Shown: positions 8,622-17,100, counted from the first letter of the stretch. The stretch: 47,478 nt of DNA from Candidatus Krumholzibacteriia bacterium (GCA_029932915.1 JAOZPE010000002.1:71546-119023); one strand, 5' to 3'. Notes: generated from the letters alone by a model not told the origin. Made by a program: numbers and translations.

Positions 8622-9776
8622 ATGAACGCCGCCGAAGGGGCGATCCAGGAGGGTTCGCCGCTGGAGCCGGCGGGAGGAAGCCGTTGGGTCGGTGTGGGCC
8701 GGCTCGCCGCTCTCGCTCTGGTCCTCTACGCCTTCCTCTTCTCCATCGAGCTGCTGGGCGGAACCTTCAAGCTGCTGGGGAAGGACTTCGCCGTCCGGCT
8801 GATCGAGACCACCGGCAATCCCTTCACCGGCCTGCTCATCGGGATCCTCGCAACCAGCCTGGTGCAGAGCAGCAGTACGGTCACCTCCATCGTGGTGGGC
8901 CTGGTGGCCGGAGGAGGGCTGACCGTTCCCGGCGCCATCCCCATCGTCATGGGCGCCAACATCGGCACCAGCGTCACCAACACCATCGTCTCGTTGGGCC
9001 ACATGGCGCGTCCCCAGGAGTTCCAGCGGGCCTTCGCCGGGGCCACTGTCCACGACTTCTTCAACCTGCTCGCAGTGATCATCTTCCTTCCTTTGGAGAT
9101 GAGCTTCCACATCATCGAGCGCTCGGCGCGTCTGGCCGAGGGGATTCTCATCGGGCAGGGCGGTGTGAACTTCCACTCGCCGCTCAAGCTCATCGTCAAA
9201 CCGGCGGTCGAGGCGGTGCGCGACCTCACCCTGCGTCTGGCCGGCAGTGACGGAGTGGCCGCCGCCGTGCTCATCGTGGTGTCCCTGGGCCTGCTCTTCC
9301 TGAGTCTGCACTTCCTGGTGAAACTGATGCGCAGCCTCATCCTCGGCCGCGTCGAACTCTTGATGCACCGCTACGTGTTCCGCCACGCCTGGGCCGGGTT
9401 GCTGGCGGGCATGATCATCACCGTGCTCGTGCAGAGCAGCAGCGTCACCACCAGCCTCGCCGTGCCATTGTTGGCCGCCGGTTTCGTGACCGTCGAGCAG
9501 ATCTTCCCCGTCGTACTCGGGGCCAATGTCGGAACGACGGTGACCGCGATCCTGGCCAGCCTGGTTACCGGGGTGGGGGCCGCCCTGGTGGTGGCATTGG
9601 CGCATTTGTTCTTCAATGTGTATGGAATAGCGGTGCTCTATCCCCTGCGGGGTCTTCCCATCGGCGCCGCCAAACTGCTCGGCCGGCTGACCCTGCGCTC
9701 GCGGCTCTACGCGGTGGGCTACGTATTGCTGGTCTTCTTCCTCATTCCCCTGGCCTTGATCTTCCTGACGCGCTAG
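8622..9776 (+). CDS. Na+/phosphate cotransporter family protein (NptA-like)
   Basis: 384-residue integral membrane protein of the Na/Pi cotransporter II (SLC34/NptA-type) family, importing phosphate with sodium. The family's inverted-repeat signature is present twice: LVQSSSTVTSIVVGLVAGG in the first half and LVQSSSVTTSLAVPLLAAG in the second, each followed by a G-A-N-x-G-T segment (MGANIGTSVTN, LGANVGTTVTA). About eight to nine hydrophobic helices are visible. Only 9 bases separate it from the PhoU-domain gene downstream; many bacterial relatives carry PhoU fused at the C-terminus, so this is the split version. The start is the first ATG upstream of the first helix; the ribosome site is weak. 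Confidence 0.92.
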   Translation: MNAAEGAIQEGSPLEPAGGSRWVGVGRLAALALVLYAFLFSIELLGGTFKLLGKDFAVRLIETTGNPFTGLLIGILATSLVQSSSTVTSIVVGLVAGGGLTVPGAIPIVMGANIGTSVTNTIVSLGHMARPQEFQRAFAGATVHDFFNLLAVIIFLPLEMSFHIIERSARLAEGILIGQGGVNFHSPLKLIVKPAVEAVRDLTLRLAGSDGVAAAVLIVVSLGLLFLSLHFLVKLMRSLILGRVELLMHRYVFRHAWAGLLAGMIITVLVQSSSVTTSLAVPLLAAGFVTVEQIFPVVLGANVGTTVTAILASLVTGVGAALVVALAHLFFNVYGIAVLYPLRGLPIGAAKLLGRLTLRSRLYAVGYVLLVFFLIPLALIFLTR

Positions 9777-9785
9777 GAGACGGAC

Positions 9786-10466
9786 ATGTTCAAAGCCCTG
9801 CTCAATGCACTCAAAGCCAAGAACCACCTGGGCCAGGCATTGGACCTGACGTATGAGTGCCTGGAGAAAGCGGAGACCCTGACCCGCGCCGCGCTGGACG
9901 ACCTGCTGGACGGCCGCAAACCCGAGCTCGACATCTACGCGCTCGACCGGGAGATCAACCGCGGAGAGATGCAGGTGCGCCGCCTGGTCTTCGAGTACCA
10001 ACTGCTCAACGGCAACGCCGACATCACCCCGGGTCTGATCATCACATCCACCATCATCGACGTCGAACGCATCGGCGACTACGCGAAGAACATCTACGAA
10101 CTCTCTGAGCGCTATCCGCATCCCTTCGTGGGGAACGAGTACTTCGACACCGTGCGAGAGATCGCCCTGGAGGTGATGGGGATGTTTCCCCGCACCGCCG
10201 AAGCCTTCCGCGAGGGGGACATCGAGATCGCCGAGTCGGTGATGCGTCAGCACACCTCGTTCAGCCGGCGTCTCGATTCGGTCATCGACGGCCTGGTGGA
10301 GGATCCGCAGGTCAGCGCCAAGGACGCGGTGATGGCCGCCCTGGGCTCGCGCTATACGAAGAGGATCAGCGCCCACCTGTCCAACCTCGCCAGCAGCGTG
10401 GTCAATCCCTTCGACCGTATCGGTTTCCGGCCGGGGACGAAGGACCCCGAGGACGCCGACCGCTGA
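9786..10466 (+). CDS. PhoU-domain protein
   Basis: 226 residues, all helical, with PhoU-type signatures: acidic metal-ligand clusters around LDREINRGEMQVRR and TSTIIDVERIGDYAKNIYELS (E-x-x-x-D/R-I-x-D pattern) and a second, weaker three-helix unit after residue 120. PhoU proteins restrain phosphate uptake. Being 9 bases downstream of the Na/Pi cotransporter, it probably modulates that carrier, as the fused PhoU domain of NptA-type proteins does, rather than a Pst transporter, which is not in this window. Slightly shorter than the two-repeat PhoU of Pst systems but of similar layout. Confidence 0.9.
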   Translation: MFKALLNALKAKNHLGQALDLTYECLEKAETLTRAALDDLLDGRKPELDIYALDREINRGEMQVRRLVFEYQLLNGNADITPGLIITSTIIDVERIGDYAKNIYELSERYPHPFVGNEYFDTVREIALEVMGMFPRTAEAFREGDIEIAESVMRQHTSFSRRLDSVIDGLVEDPQVSAKDAVMAALGSRYTKRISAHLSNLASSVVNPFDRIGFRPGTKDPEDADR

Positions 10467-10491
10467 TCCCCTCGTGGGCTGCCGCCGTGGA

Positions 10492-10511
10492 CCGCGCGGC
10501 CGTCCGCGCGG
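10492..10511 (+). terminator. GC-rich hairpin after the phosphate operon
   Basis: CCGCGCGG, CCGT loop, CCGCGCGG: an 8-bp perfect stem 26 bases after the PhoU stop. There is no T-run, so it may only be a processing or pause structure. Confidence 0.3.
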
Positions 10512-10645
10512 CAAGCCACGCAGCCATCCGCCATGGATCCCGCGGTGCAGCCTACATGCAGTCCACGGTTGACCTCTCCGGCGGGTCTGGACGATTGTTC
10601 TGCGATCGATCACCTCCGGATCTCCAGTTGCCAAGAGGGGTTGCC

Positions 10646-12289
10646 ATGCGCATCACGATCGCACTCGTGTCGATCTTCGTCCTCGCTGTCTCGTTCACCG
10701 TAGCGGCGCAGGCCTGTACCAACTTCGTCGCCTCCAGTGGCGCGACTGTCGACGGGTCGGTGATCGTCACCTACACCTGCGACGGGGAATTCCATCCCCA
10801 TCTGAAGATCATCCCGGCCGCCGACCACCAGGAGGGCGAGTTCTTCGAGATCAAGAACTGGTCGGGCAAGGTGCTGGGGAAGGTGGCGCAGCCGGCGCAC
10901 ACCTACGGGGTGGTGAACCTGATGAACGACCATCAGGTGGTGATCGCCGAGACCACCACCGGCGGACGCGAGGAGTTGATCAACCCCGATGGCCTGTTGC
11001 ACTACTGGAACCTCATGCGGCTGGTCCTGCAACGGGCGGCGACGTCCCGTGAGGCGGTCGAAGTGATGGGACGCCTGGTCGACGCGTACGGCTATCGCAG
11101 CAGCGGCGAATCCTTCTACATCGGCGATCCCCACGAGGCGTGGGTGGTGGAGATGGTGGGTCCGGGGAAGAACCCGCCGGAGGACGGTCCGGGGGCCTAT
11201 TGGGTTGCCCTGCGCCTGCCCGACGGCTACGTGTGCGCCCATGCCAACCTCGGGCGCATCGACACCTTTCCCACCGACGATCCGGACAATTGCCTGTACT
11301 CACCGGGGATGGAGGCGTTCGCGGCGAAGATGGGCTGGTACGACCCCCAGGCCGGCGAGCCCTTCAGCTGGCGCAAGGCCTTCCATCCGACCACCCCGGA
11401 GCAACTGCGCTACACCGCCACCCGGGTGTGGAGCCTCTTCCGGCGCTGCGCGCCCTCGCGCTCGTGGCCCAGTGACTACCATCGGGGTGTCGACGGAGCC
11501 GAGCCTCTTCCGCTGTGGATCAAGCCCGATCACAAGCTCGGTGTGCACGATGTCTTCCAGTTGATGCGCGACCACTACGAGGGCACGCCCTACGACATGA
11601 CCCAGGGGGTGGACGCCGGACCCTACGGCAGTCCCGACCGCTGGCGGCCCATGGGTTTCACCGTCGACGGCGTGCACTACACCTGGGAGCGTCCCATCTC
11701 CACCCAGCAAACCGGCTTCTCCATGGTCACCCAGTCGCGCGCGTGGTTGCCCGATGCCGTGGGCGGCCTCACCTGGTACGGCGTCGACGACACCTTCTTC
11801 ACCTGCTACATCCCGCTGTATTGCGGCATCGAGGAGGTGCCCGAATCCTTCGCGCAGGGAAGTCTCGACCGCTTCTCGTGGGATTCGGCCTGGTGGGTGT
11901 TCAACTTCGTCTCCAACTGGGCGCAACTGAAGTACTCGCAGATGATCGGCGACATCCAGGCGGTGCAATCCCATCTGGAGGGCGATTTTCTCGCCCTGCA
12001 GCCGGCGGTGGAGCAGACCGCCGTCGCCCTGGCGAAGGACGACCCGGCCCTGATGAGGCGTTACCTCACCGACTACTCGGTGAGCCACGGTGAGGAAGTG
12101 GTGCGCAAGTGGCGCCAGTTGGGGGAGCATCTCCTGACGAAGTACAACGACGGCTACGTCAAGGACGAGGATGGGCACATCCGGGAGAAGGGCTATCCCG
12201 AGAGCTGGCTGCGCGAGGTGCTGAAGCTGCGGCCCGACGCCTTCCGCCTGCCGCAGCAGAGCGCACCGGAGGAGCCCAAGGACTACTGA
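10646..12289 (+). CDS. Secreted C69-family dipeptidase (Ntn hydrolase)
   Basis: 547 residues. A classic signal peptide (MRITIALVSIFVLAVSFTVA) ends in AAQA immediately before C24, in the order A-C-T-N-F. In peptidase C69 the mature N-terminal cysteine is the nucleophile, so signal-peptide cleavage would itself expose the active site. Downstream blocks NLMNDHQVVIAETTTGGRE and the S-G-E-S-F-Y-I-G-D-P-H-E-A-W segment are typical of the family. C69 enzymes cleave dipeptides or act on N-terminal amides; the substrate here is unknown. ATG 10646 is chosen over an upstream in-frame start because AGAGGGG precedes it and the signal peptide begins there. TTGACC-N18-GATTGT at 10569-10598 could be the promoter. 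Confidence 0.9.
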   Translation: MRITIALVSIFVLAVSFTVAAQACTNFVASSGATVDGSVIVTYTCDGEFHPHLKIIPAADHQEGEFFEIKNWSGKVLGKVAQPAHTYGVVNLMNDHQVVIAETTTGGREELINPDGLLHYWNLMRLVLQRAATSREAVEVMGRLVDAYGYRSSGESFYIGDPHEAWVVEMVGPGKNPPEDGPGAYWVALRLPDGYVCAHANLGRIDTFPTDDPDNCLYSPGMEAFAAKMGWYDPQAGEPFSWRKAFHPTTPEQLRYTATRVWSLFRRCAPSRSWPSDYHRGVDGAEPLPLWIKPDHKLGVHDVFQLMRDHYEGTPYDMTQGVDAGPYGSPDRWRPMGFTVDGVHYTWERPISTQQTGFSMVTQSRAWLPDAVGGLTWYGVDDTFFTCYIPLYCGIEEVPESFAQGSLDRFSWDSAWWVFNFVSNWAQLKYSQMIGDIQAVQSHLEGDFLALQPAVEQTAVALAKDDPALMRRYLTDYSVSHGEEVVRKWRQLGEHLLTKYNDGYVKDEDGHIREKGYPESWLREVLKLRPDAFRLPQQSAPEEPKDY

Positions 12290-12298
12290 GCCCTCGCC

Positions 12299-13438
12299 TC
12301 AGGCCACGTTCTCCCGGTGGCGGGAGTCCTTGGTTCCCACCGAGCCGTCTCCCTTCAGGGCGAGCATGCGGTCGAGTGCCGTCCGCGCTCCTTCGGCGAT
12401 CTCGACGGGCACGTGGATGGGGTTGACCTGGCGGCCCTCCACCAGCTCCTCGAGGGTGTACAGCAGGTGCGGGGGATCGATGCGGGTCATGGTGGGGCAG
12501 ATGCTTCGGGTCTTGGAGAGCCCCTGGATGTCCTGTTCGGGGTGCTCGTGGGCCAGACGGTCGACCAGGTGGTATTCGGTGCCGATGGCCCACTTCGTTC
12601 CCGCCGGTGCGGCCTCGACCTGCCGGATGATGTATTCGGTGCTGCCCACGAGGTCGGCGGCCTGGACCACCTCGAAATTGCACTCGGGGTGGACGATGAC
12701 GCGGCGCTCGGGATCGTCCCGGCGCAGGCGCTCGACGTCGTCGATCCGGAAGATCTGGTGGACGCTGCACAGGCCCTTCCACAGGATCACCCGGGCGTTG
12801 CGGTAGGCTTCATCGGGCGCACCGCCCTTCACCTGTGGATCCCACAGGGGCATCTGCTCGAGGGGAATGCCCATGGCATGTCCGGTGTTGCGGCCCAGGT
12901 GCTGGTCGGGGAAGAAGAAGACCCGTTTGCTCCGCTCGAATGCCCACTCGAGCACTTCACGTGCGTTCGACGAGGTGCACACCACGCCGCCGTGGCGGCC
13001 GCAGAAGTCCTTGATGGCCGCGGTCGAGTTCATGTAGGTGATGGGAACCATCTCGTCGATCCCCATCTCGGTGAGTCGCTTCCACGCTTCCTCGACGTCA
13101 TCGAGCTCGGCCATGTCGGCCATCGAGCATCCCGCGCCCATGTCCGGCAGCAGCACGGTCTGCTCGTCGCTGGTGAGGATGTCCGCGCTCTCGGCCATGA
13201 AGTGCACGCCGCAGAACACCACGGTGTGGGCCTGTTCCTGCCGGGCCGCGATCTGGGCGAGCTTGAACGAGTCACCGGTGAAGTCGGCATGGCGGATGAC
13301 CTCGTCGGCCTGGTAGTGATGGCCCAGCAACACCACCTCACGGCCCAATTTGCGGCGAGCCTCGGCGATGCGCCTCTGGATCTCGTCCGGCGGCAGGGAT
13401 GTGATGGTCTCGGGGAGTGGAGTGAAGGTCGGGTTCAT
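12299..13438 (-). CDS. nadA: Quinolinate synthase A
   Basis: Condenses iminoaspartate with dihydroxyacetone phosphate to quinolinate, the first aromatic intermediate of NAD biosynthesis. 379 residues. The three [4Fe-4S] ligands fall in the expected blocks: AGCSMADM, VVCTSSNAREV and RSICPTMTRI. LGHHYQADEVIRHADFTGDS and the MNSTAAIKDFCG block are further NadA hallmarks. The ATG at 13438 has AGGAGA 9 bases upstream; a GTG two codons earlier is too close to that site. It is 32 bases downstream of the NrtR-like regulator, so the pair is one operon. nadB and nadC are not in the window. Confidence 0.97.
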   Translation of the reverse strand: MNPTFTPLPETITSLPPDEIQRRIAEARRKLGREVVLLGHHYQADEVIRHADFTGDSFKLAQIAARQEQAHTVVFCGVHFMAESADILTSDEQTVLLPDMGAGCSMADMAELDDVEEAWKRLTEMGIDEMVPITYMNSTAAIKDFCGRHGGVVCTSSNAREVLEWAFERSKRVFFFPDQHLGRNTGHAMGIPLEQMPLWDPQVKGGAPDEAYRNARVILWKGLCSVHQIFRIDDVERLRRDDPERRVIVHPECNFEVVQAADLVGSTEYIIRQVEAAPAGTKWAIGTEYHLVDRLAHEHPEQDIQGLSKTRSICPTMTRIDPPHLLYTLEELVEGRQVNPIHVPVEIAEGARTALDRMLALKGDGSVGTKDSRHRENVA

Positions 13439-13470
13439 GGCCACAGCTCTCCTGGACGCGCGCGTCCGGC

Positions 13471-14193
13471 TCAGAAGGGAAGGAAGAATCCCTTTTCCCT
13501 CAGGTGGAAGAAATCGACGTCCTTGAAGCGGTAGAGTTCGGCGGGACGCCCGGGCCCCTCGGCCCGCTTGGCTCCCACCGCTTCCACCAGATCGAGGAGC
13601 TTGAGCCGCCGGCGGAAGTTCCGCTTGTCCAGCTCACGATCGAGGATGATCTCGTAGGTCTTCTGCAGCTCCTGCAGGGTGAAGGTCTCCGGCATGAGCT
13701 GGAAACCCAGGGTGGTGTATTCCAACTTGGTGCGGACACGCTGCAGCGCAACCTGCAGCATGTCCAGATGGTCGAAGGCCATCGTGGGCAGCTGCTTCAC
13801 CCAGAACCAATGGGCCTCGGCCTCGAGACGATGCGGGGTCAGGGGGCAGCGGTCGGCCGCCACCAGGGCGAAGTAGGCCACGCTCACCACCCGGCCGCGG
13901 GTGTCGCGATCGGGCGCGCCGAAGGTGTAGAGCTGCTCGAGGTAGACGTCGCCTGCCCCGGTGGCCTCCTCCAGCTCACGCCGGGCCGCCGATTCCAGGC
14001 TCTCGGTCGGGTGGACGAAGCCGCCGGGCAGGGCCCACTGTCCGGCGAAGGGCTCGTCCAGGCGCTTCACCAGCACCACCTGGAGCCTTCCCTCCAGCAC
14101 GGTGAGGATCACCGTGTCCACCGTCACCGGAAGGGGGGGCAGGCGGTCGGCCCCGGGCGCCGGTGTGGGCATGTCCGGATGGGTCTGGTTCAT
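13471..14193 (-). CDS. nrtR: NrtR-type Nudix-related transcriptional regulator of NAD metabolism
   Basis: 240 residues: an N-terminal Nudix domain (about 20-150) and a C-terminal winged helix (about 160-240; FTLQELQKTYEIILDRELD then KRNFRRRLKLLDLV), the NrtR layout. NrtR proteins are known to repress NAD genes and to sense ADP-ribose-type ligands. The Nudix box runs G58-x5-E64-x7-R72-E73-L74-x-E76, but the next glutamate is A77, so hydrolysis may be lost, as in several known NrtRs. ATG 14193 follows AGGAGG by 4 bases; a GTG at 14223 is rejected because it lies inside the operator and promoter. Position directly upstream of nadA supports the call. Confidence 0.92.
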   Translation of the reverse strand: MNQTHPDMPTPAPGADRLPPLPVTVDTVILTVLEGRLQVVLVKRLDEPFAGQWALPGGFVHPTESLESAARRELEEATGAGDVYLEQLYTFGAPDRDTRGRVVSVAYFALVAADRCPLTPHRLEAEAHWFWVKQLPTMAFDHLDMLQVALQRVRTKLEYTTLGFQLMPETFTLQELQKTYEIILDRELDKRNFRRRLKLLDLVEAVGAKRAEGPGRPAELYRFKDVDFFHLREKGFFLPF

Positions 14194-14202
14194 GGCTCCT
14201 CC

Positions 14203-14231
14203 TAGATAGTGTCTCAGTGACACTTATGCAA
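14203..14231 (-). promoter_or_regulatory. nrtR-nadA promoter
   Basis: Read leftward: TTGCAT, exactly 17 bases, TATCTA. The spacer is filled by the inverted repeat described separately. The -10 ends 9 bases before the start codon, so the transcript would begin almost at the ATG, unless the true -10 is shifted a few bases upstream. Confidence 0.55.
14208..14224. promoter_or_regulatory. Candidate NrtR operator (inverted repeat)
   Basis: Perfect 6-5-6 inverted repeat AGTGTC-TCAGT-GACACT lying between the -35 and -10 elements of the nrtR-nadA promoter. A repressor bound here would block RNA polymerase, predicting autoregulation of the operon by NrtR. The site assignment is inferred from position. 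Confidence 0.6.
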
Positions 14232-14354
14232 GGAGACAGAGCAGACAGAGAAGAAGAAAGGAGCAGGGGGTGGGGCCGGGCACGGTTGGGGGCTCGGGCC
14301 GGTGCGCCGGGCTCTCGGCCCGCGCCGGTGCGCCGGGCTCTGGGCTCTGCCCGT

Positions 14355-15203
14355 TCAGTGGCGGAGGAAATAGGGGACGTTGCCGATGAGGGAGAGCACG
14401 ACCGCCGCCACCGAGACGAAGGCCAGGGCGAAGGCGAGGATCGTCAATCCGAGGCCTTCCCTGCGCTCCGCCCGCAAGACGAAGAGACGGGCGACGAGAT
14501 AGCCCACCGCCAGTCCGCCCAGATGGGCGAGGTTGTTGGTCCGGGATCCCATGAAGCCCAGCAGCAGCAGGAGCCCGGCCCACATGAGGGCCTGGCGGGT
14601 GACGGCCTCGCCGAAATGGCCTCCCCGGCTGCGCCCGTACACGATGCTGGCGGCCAGCAGCCCGAAGATGCCCCCGGAGGCGCCGACGGTGGGCGCTCCG
14701 CCCAGGAGGTTGGAGGCCAGGAAACCTCCGACCGCGGCGGCCATGAAGATGACGAAGGTGCGTGCCCGTCCGAAGCCGTCCTCGACCATGGGACCGATGC
14801 TGCGGATCCACAGCAGGTTGAAGCCGATGTGCAGCAGCCCGCCGTGCAGGAAGGTCGCCGAGAACATGGTGTACCAGTGGCCGTCCGAGAGGCTTCCCCC
14901 GTAGGTCATGCCCAGCATGAAGAGGGCGCGCCCGGAGGGGGCGAGCAGTCCGAAGAGCCCGTGCCCTGCCGACAGCGCGCTGCGCGGATCCAGGGCGAGG
15001 GCGATCAGATAGAGAAGGATGGAGTACCAGGTGATGAACCAGGTGGGATCGAAGAGGGCGGCGGCCCGCTGGAAGAGGCCGGCGTAGCCGAACATCCCCG
15101 GGCGCCACTGTCCACAGTAGGGGCAGCGGGGCTCATCGACGTCGATGAGCTTGCCGCAGGAGGGGCAGATGATCGAACCCTGGGTCTGCCGCACGGCGTT
15201 CAA
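14355..15203 (-). CDS. Rhomboid-family intramembrane serine protease with N-terminal zinc ribbon
   Basis: 282 residues if it starts at TTG 15203. Residues about 10-30 form a zinc ribbon (C-P-S-C-G then C-P-Y-C-G), followed by six or more hydrophobic helices. The rhomboid serine is S176 in GASGGIFG, the catalytic histidine H227 in NLAHLGGL, and a conserved H-x3-H-x3-N (HGGLLHIGFN) precedes them. Rhomboids cleave transmembrane substrates. The TTG overlaps the stop of the upstream Nfu gene by four bases (15200-15203), implying translational coupling; a start further upstream would run deep into Nfu in another frame. Start codon moderately sure, family very sure. Confidence 0.9.
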   Translation of the reverse strand: MNAVRQTQGSIICPSCGKLIDVDEPRCPYCGQWRPGMFGYAGLFQRAAALFDPTWFITWYSILLYLIALALDPRSALSAGHGLFGLLAPSGRALFMLGMTYGGSLSDGHWYTMFSATFLHGGLLHIGFNLLWIRSIGPMVEDGFGRARTFVIFMAAAVGGFLASNLLGGAPTVGASGGIFGLLAASIVYGRSRGGHFGEAVTRQALMWAGLLLLLGFMGSRTNNLAHLGGLAVGYLVARLFVLRAERREGLGLTILAFALAFVSVAAVVLSLIGNVPYFLRH

Positions 15204-15760
15204 ACCACGGCCTCGACCGCGGTGACCTCGGGGATGAAGTGCCGCAGCCGGGCCTCGATTCCCTGCTTGAGGGTCAGGGTGGCGCTGGGGCAACCATCGC
15301 ATGCGCCCTGCATGCGGAGGTAGACGACGCCGTCGCGGTAGTCGATGAAGGCCACGTCGCCGCCGTCCAGGGCCACCGCGGGACGGATCTGGTCGTCCAG
15401 GATCTCCTTGATCCGGTCGACGATCTCACCCTTGCCCTCCAGGCGGGCCTGCTCCTGCGGCGGGACGGCGGCTTCGCCCGAGCGCATGAATTCCCGCAGG
15501 GCCTCCGAGACGAGCGGAATGATCCCTTCCCATCGTTCATGGGTATCGGCGGTGACCGTCACCAGGTTCTGGCTGATGAACACCCCGTCGACGTGGTCGA
15601 TGTCGAAGATCCGTCGGGCCAGGGGCGAGACGAGCGCGTCCTGGGGATCGCGGTAGTCGACGCTTCCGGTGGCCAGCAGGGTGCGTTCGGTCACGAACTT
15701 CATGCTGCGCGGATTGGGTGTCGCCTGCACGTGGATGGGAATCTGCACTTCGTCGTTCAT
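15200..15760 (-). CDS. Nfu-type Fe-S cluster carrier protein
   Basis: 186 residues with two domains: an N-terminal Nfu_N domain (about 5-95; TPNPRSMKFVTERTLL, then SPLARRIFDIDHVDGVFI) and a C-terminal NifU-like domain (about 105-186) with the cluster-binding C-D-G-C in RMQGACDGCPSATLTL. This is the mitochondrial Nfu1-type arrangement, which hands [4Fe-4S] clusters to target proteins; aconitase, NadA and the radical SAM enzyme in this window are plausible clients. ATG 15760 is the first start consistent with the Nfu_N domain. Its stop overlaps the rhomboid start. Confidence 0.93.
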   Translation of the reverse strand: MNDEVQIPIHVQATPNPRSMKFVTERTLLATGSVDYRDPQDALVSPLARRIFDIDHVDGVFISQNLVTVTADTHERWEGIIPLVSEALREFMRSGEAAVPPQEQARLEGKGEIVDRIKEILDDQIRPAVALDGGDVAFIDYRDGVVYLRMQGACDGCPSATLTLKQGIEARLRHFIPEVTAVEAVV

Positions 15761-15946
15761 CCTGGTCCTCTGAAGCGGTGTCGCATGGCCCCGTGGGAGC
15801 ATCCCTCGAGGCCGGGGCCGTTCTCGTTTGCGGCCGGCGCGTGTCCGGCCGCGCCGGGGGCTCTCGTTCGAGGGCCGGGTGTGTCCGCCGACGCCGGTTC
15901 GTTCCCGCACACCGGCGTCCACCCGCCCCGGCTCCCCATGGTAAAC

Positions 15947-17041
15947 TCAGCCGCTCGATCCTGCCTCCTCCGATCGGGGCCAGTCCCACACCCCGGGGAT
16001 CGGCCGGCCGCAGTCGGGGCACCGGCCCCCCTCGATCCGGTTCCGCCGGACGTGGAAACCGGCTCTCTCCACCAGCAGGGCGCCGCAATCGGGACACCAC
16101 GTGGACTCGCGCTCGTCGGCCCCTCCGTGCAGGTTGCCCAGGTAGACGAAACGGAGGCCCGCCTCCTTGGCGATCTCCCAGCCCCGTAGGAGGGTGGAGG
16201 TGGGGGTGCCCCCGCGATCGTTCATCCGGTACTGCGGATAGAAGGCGGTCAGGTGCCAGGGCATGTCCCGGTCGAGGGTGGCCAGGAAGGTGGCCATCTC
16301 CTTCAGCTCCTCTTCGTCGTCGTTGAAGCCGGGCACGACGAGGGTGACCACCTCCACCCAGAAGCCGCGCTTCTTCAGCTCGTGCAGCGCGTCGAGAACG
16401 GCCTGCAGCGTGCCTCCGAGCTCACGGTAGTGGCGATCGCGGAAGCTCTTCAGGTCGACCTTGAACAGATCGAGGCGGGGACGGAGGAAATCGAGGACTT
16501 CCGGGGTGGCGTTGCCGTTGCTGACGAAACCGGTGGCCATGCCCCGGCGATGCGCCTCGTCGAAGATGGCCGCGGCCCATTCGGCGGTGATCAAGGGCTC
16601 GTTGTAGGTGCTGACGACCAGACGGCTGCCCTGCCGAGTGGCCAGATCGACGATGTCCTCGGCGGTGCAGGTCTCGATGGGCGCCACCGCCCGGGGATCG
16701 CGCAGCGCCTGCGAGGTGATCCAATTCTGGCAGTACGAGCAGTGCAGATCACAGCCGAGCATGCCGAAGCTCAGGGCCTCTTCTCCGGGCAGGACGTGGT
16801 AGAAGGGCTTCTTCTCGACGGGATCGAGCGCCACCCCGTTGACGTAGCCGAAGGGCACCCTCAGCTCTCCGTCCTGGACGAAACGCACCTGGCAGACACC
16901 CCGCCGACCCTCGGCGATCCGGCAGCGGTGCGCGCAGGCCAGACACTGCAGGCGCCCGTCGTCGAGCGTGTGGACCAGGGCCTCGGCGGCGGGTCGGGTG
17001 TGCTCGGCGAGAACGGTGGCCAGGGTGGTCGTCTTCGGCAT
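15947..17041 (-). CDS. amrS: AmmeMemoRadiSam-system radical SAM enzyme
   Basis: 364 residues. An N-terminal cysteine block (CLACAHRCRIAEGRRGVC) precedes the radical SAM motif C97-x3-C101-x2-C104 in GCDLHCSYCQNW, which holds the SAM-binding [4Fe-4S] cluster. The next blocks, STYNEPLITAEWA and GFVSNGNATPEVLD, are typical of AmmeMemoRadiSam/PflA-like enzymes. A C-terminal zinc ribbon (C-P-D-C-G twice) closes the protein. The name reflects frequent linkage to AMMECR1 and Memo proteins; neither is in this window. Its reaction is unknown. Transcribed divergently from carbamate kinase, with back-to-back promoters. Confidence 0.92.
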   Translation of the reverse strand: MPKTTTLATVLAEHTRPAAEALVHTLDDGRLQCLACAHRCRIAEGRRGVCQVRFVQDGELRVPFGYVNGVALDPVEKKPFYHVLPGEEALSFGMLGCDLHCSYCQNWITSQALRDPRAVAPIETCTAEDIVDLATRQGSRLVVSTYNEPLITAEWAAAIFDEAHRRGMATGFVSNGNATPEVLDFLRPRLDLFKVDLKSFRDRHYRELGGTLQAVLDALHELKKRGFWVEVVTLVVPGFNDDEEELKEMATFLATLDRDMPWHLTAFYPQYRMNDRGGTPTSTLLRGWEIAKEAGLRFVYLGNLHGGADERESTWCPDCGALLVERAGFHVRRNRIEGGRCPDCGRPIPGVWDWPRSEEAGSSG

Positions 17042-17060
17042 GGCCCATCACCTCGTTCCT

Positions 17061-17089
17061 ATTCAAGCGCCGGCGGGCGAAGGGTGCAA
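17061..17089 (-). promoter_or_regulatory. Candidate promoter of the radical SAM gene
   Basis: Read leftward: TTGCAC, 17 bases, TTGAAT, 20 bases before the start codon. Its -35 is only 11 bases from the -35 of the opposite promoter. Confidence 0.45.
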
Positions 17090-17100
17090 GCGTGCAGGCT

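Noticed and set aside
8301-10634. A 777-codon minus-strand reading frame opposite tal, the Na/Pi cotransporter and phoU
   Set aside because: Spans three well-identified genes on the other strand, and its translation is compositionally biased.
13442-13463. GGACGCGCGCGTCC palindrome between nrtR and nadA as a second operator
   Set aside because: It is a simple CG-alternating palindrome unlike the AGTGTC-N5-GACACT site and lies inside the operon.
15830-15852. GCGGCCGG/CCGGCCGC hairpin between amrS and nfu
   Set aside because: Perfect 8-bp stem but no T-run in either direction; such palindromes are frequent at this GC content.
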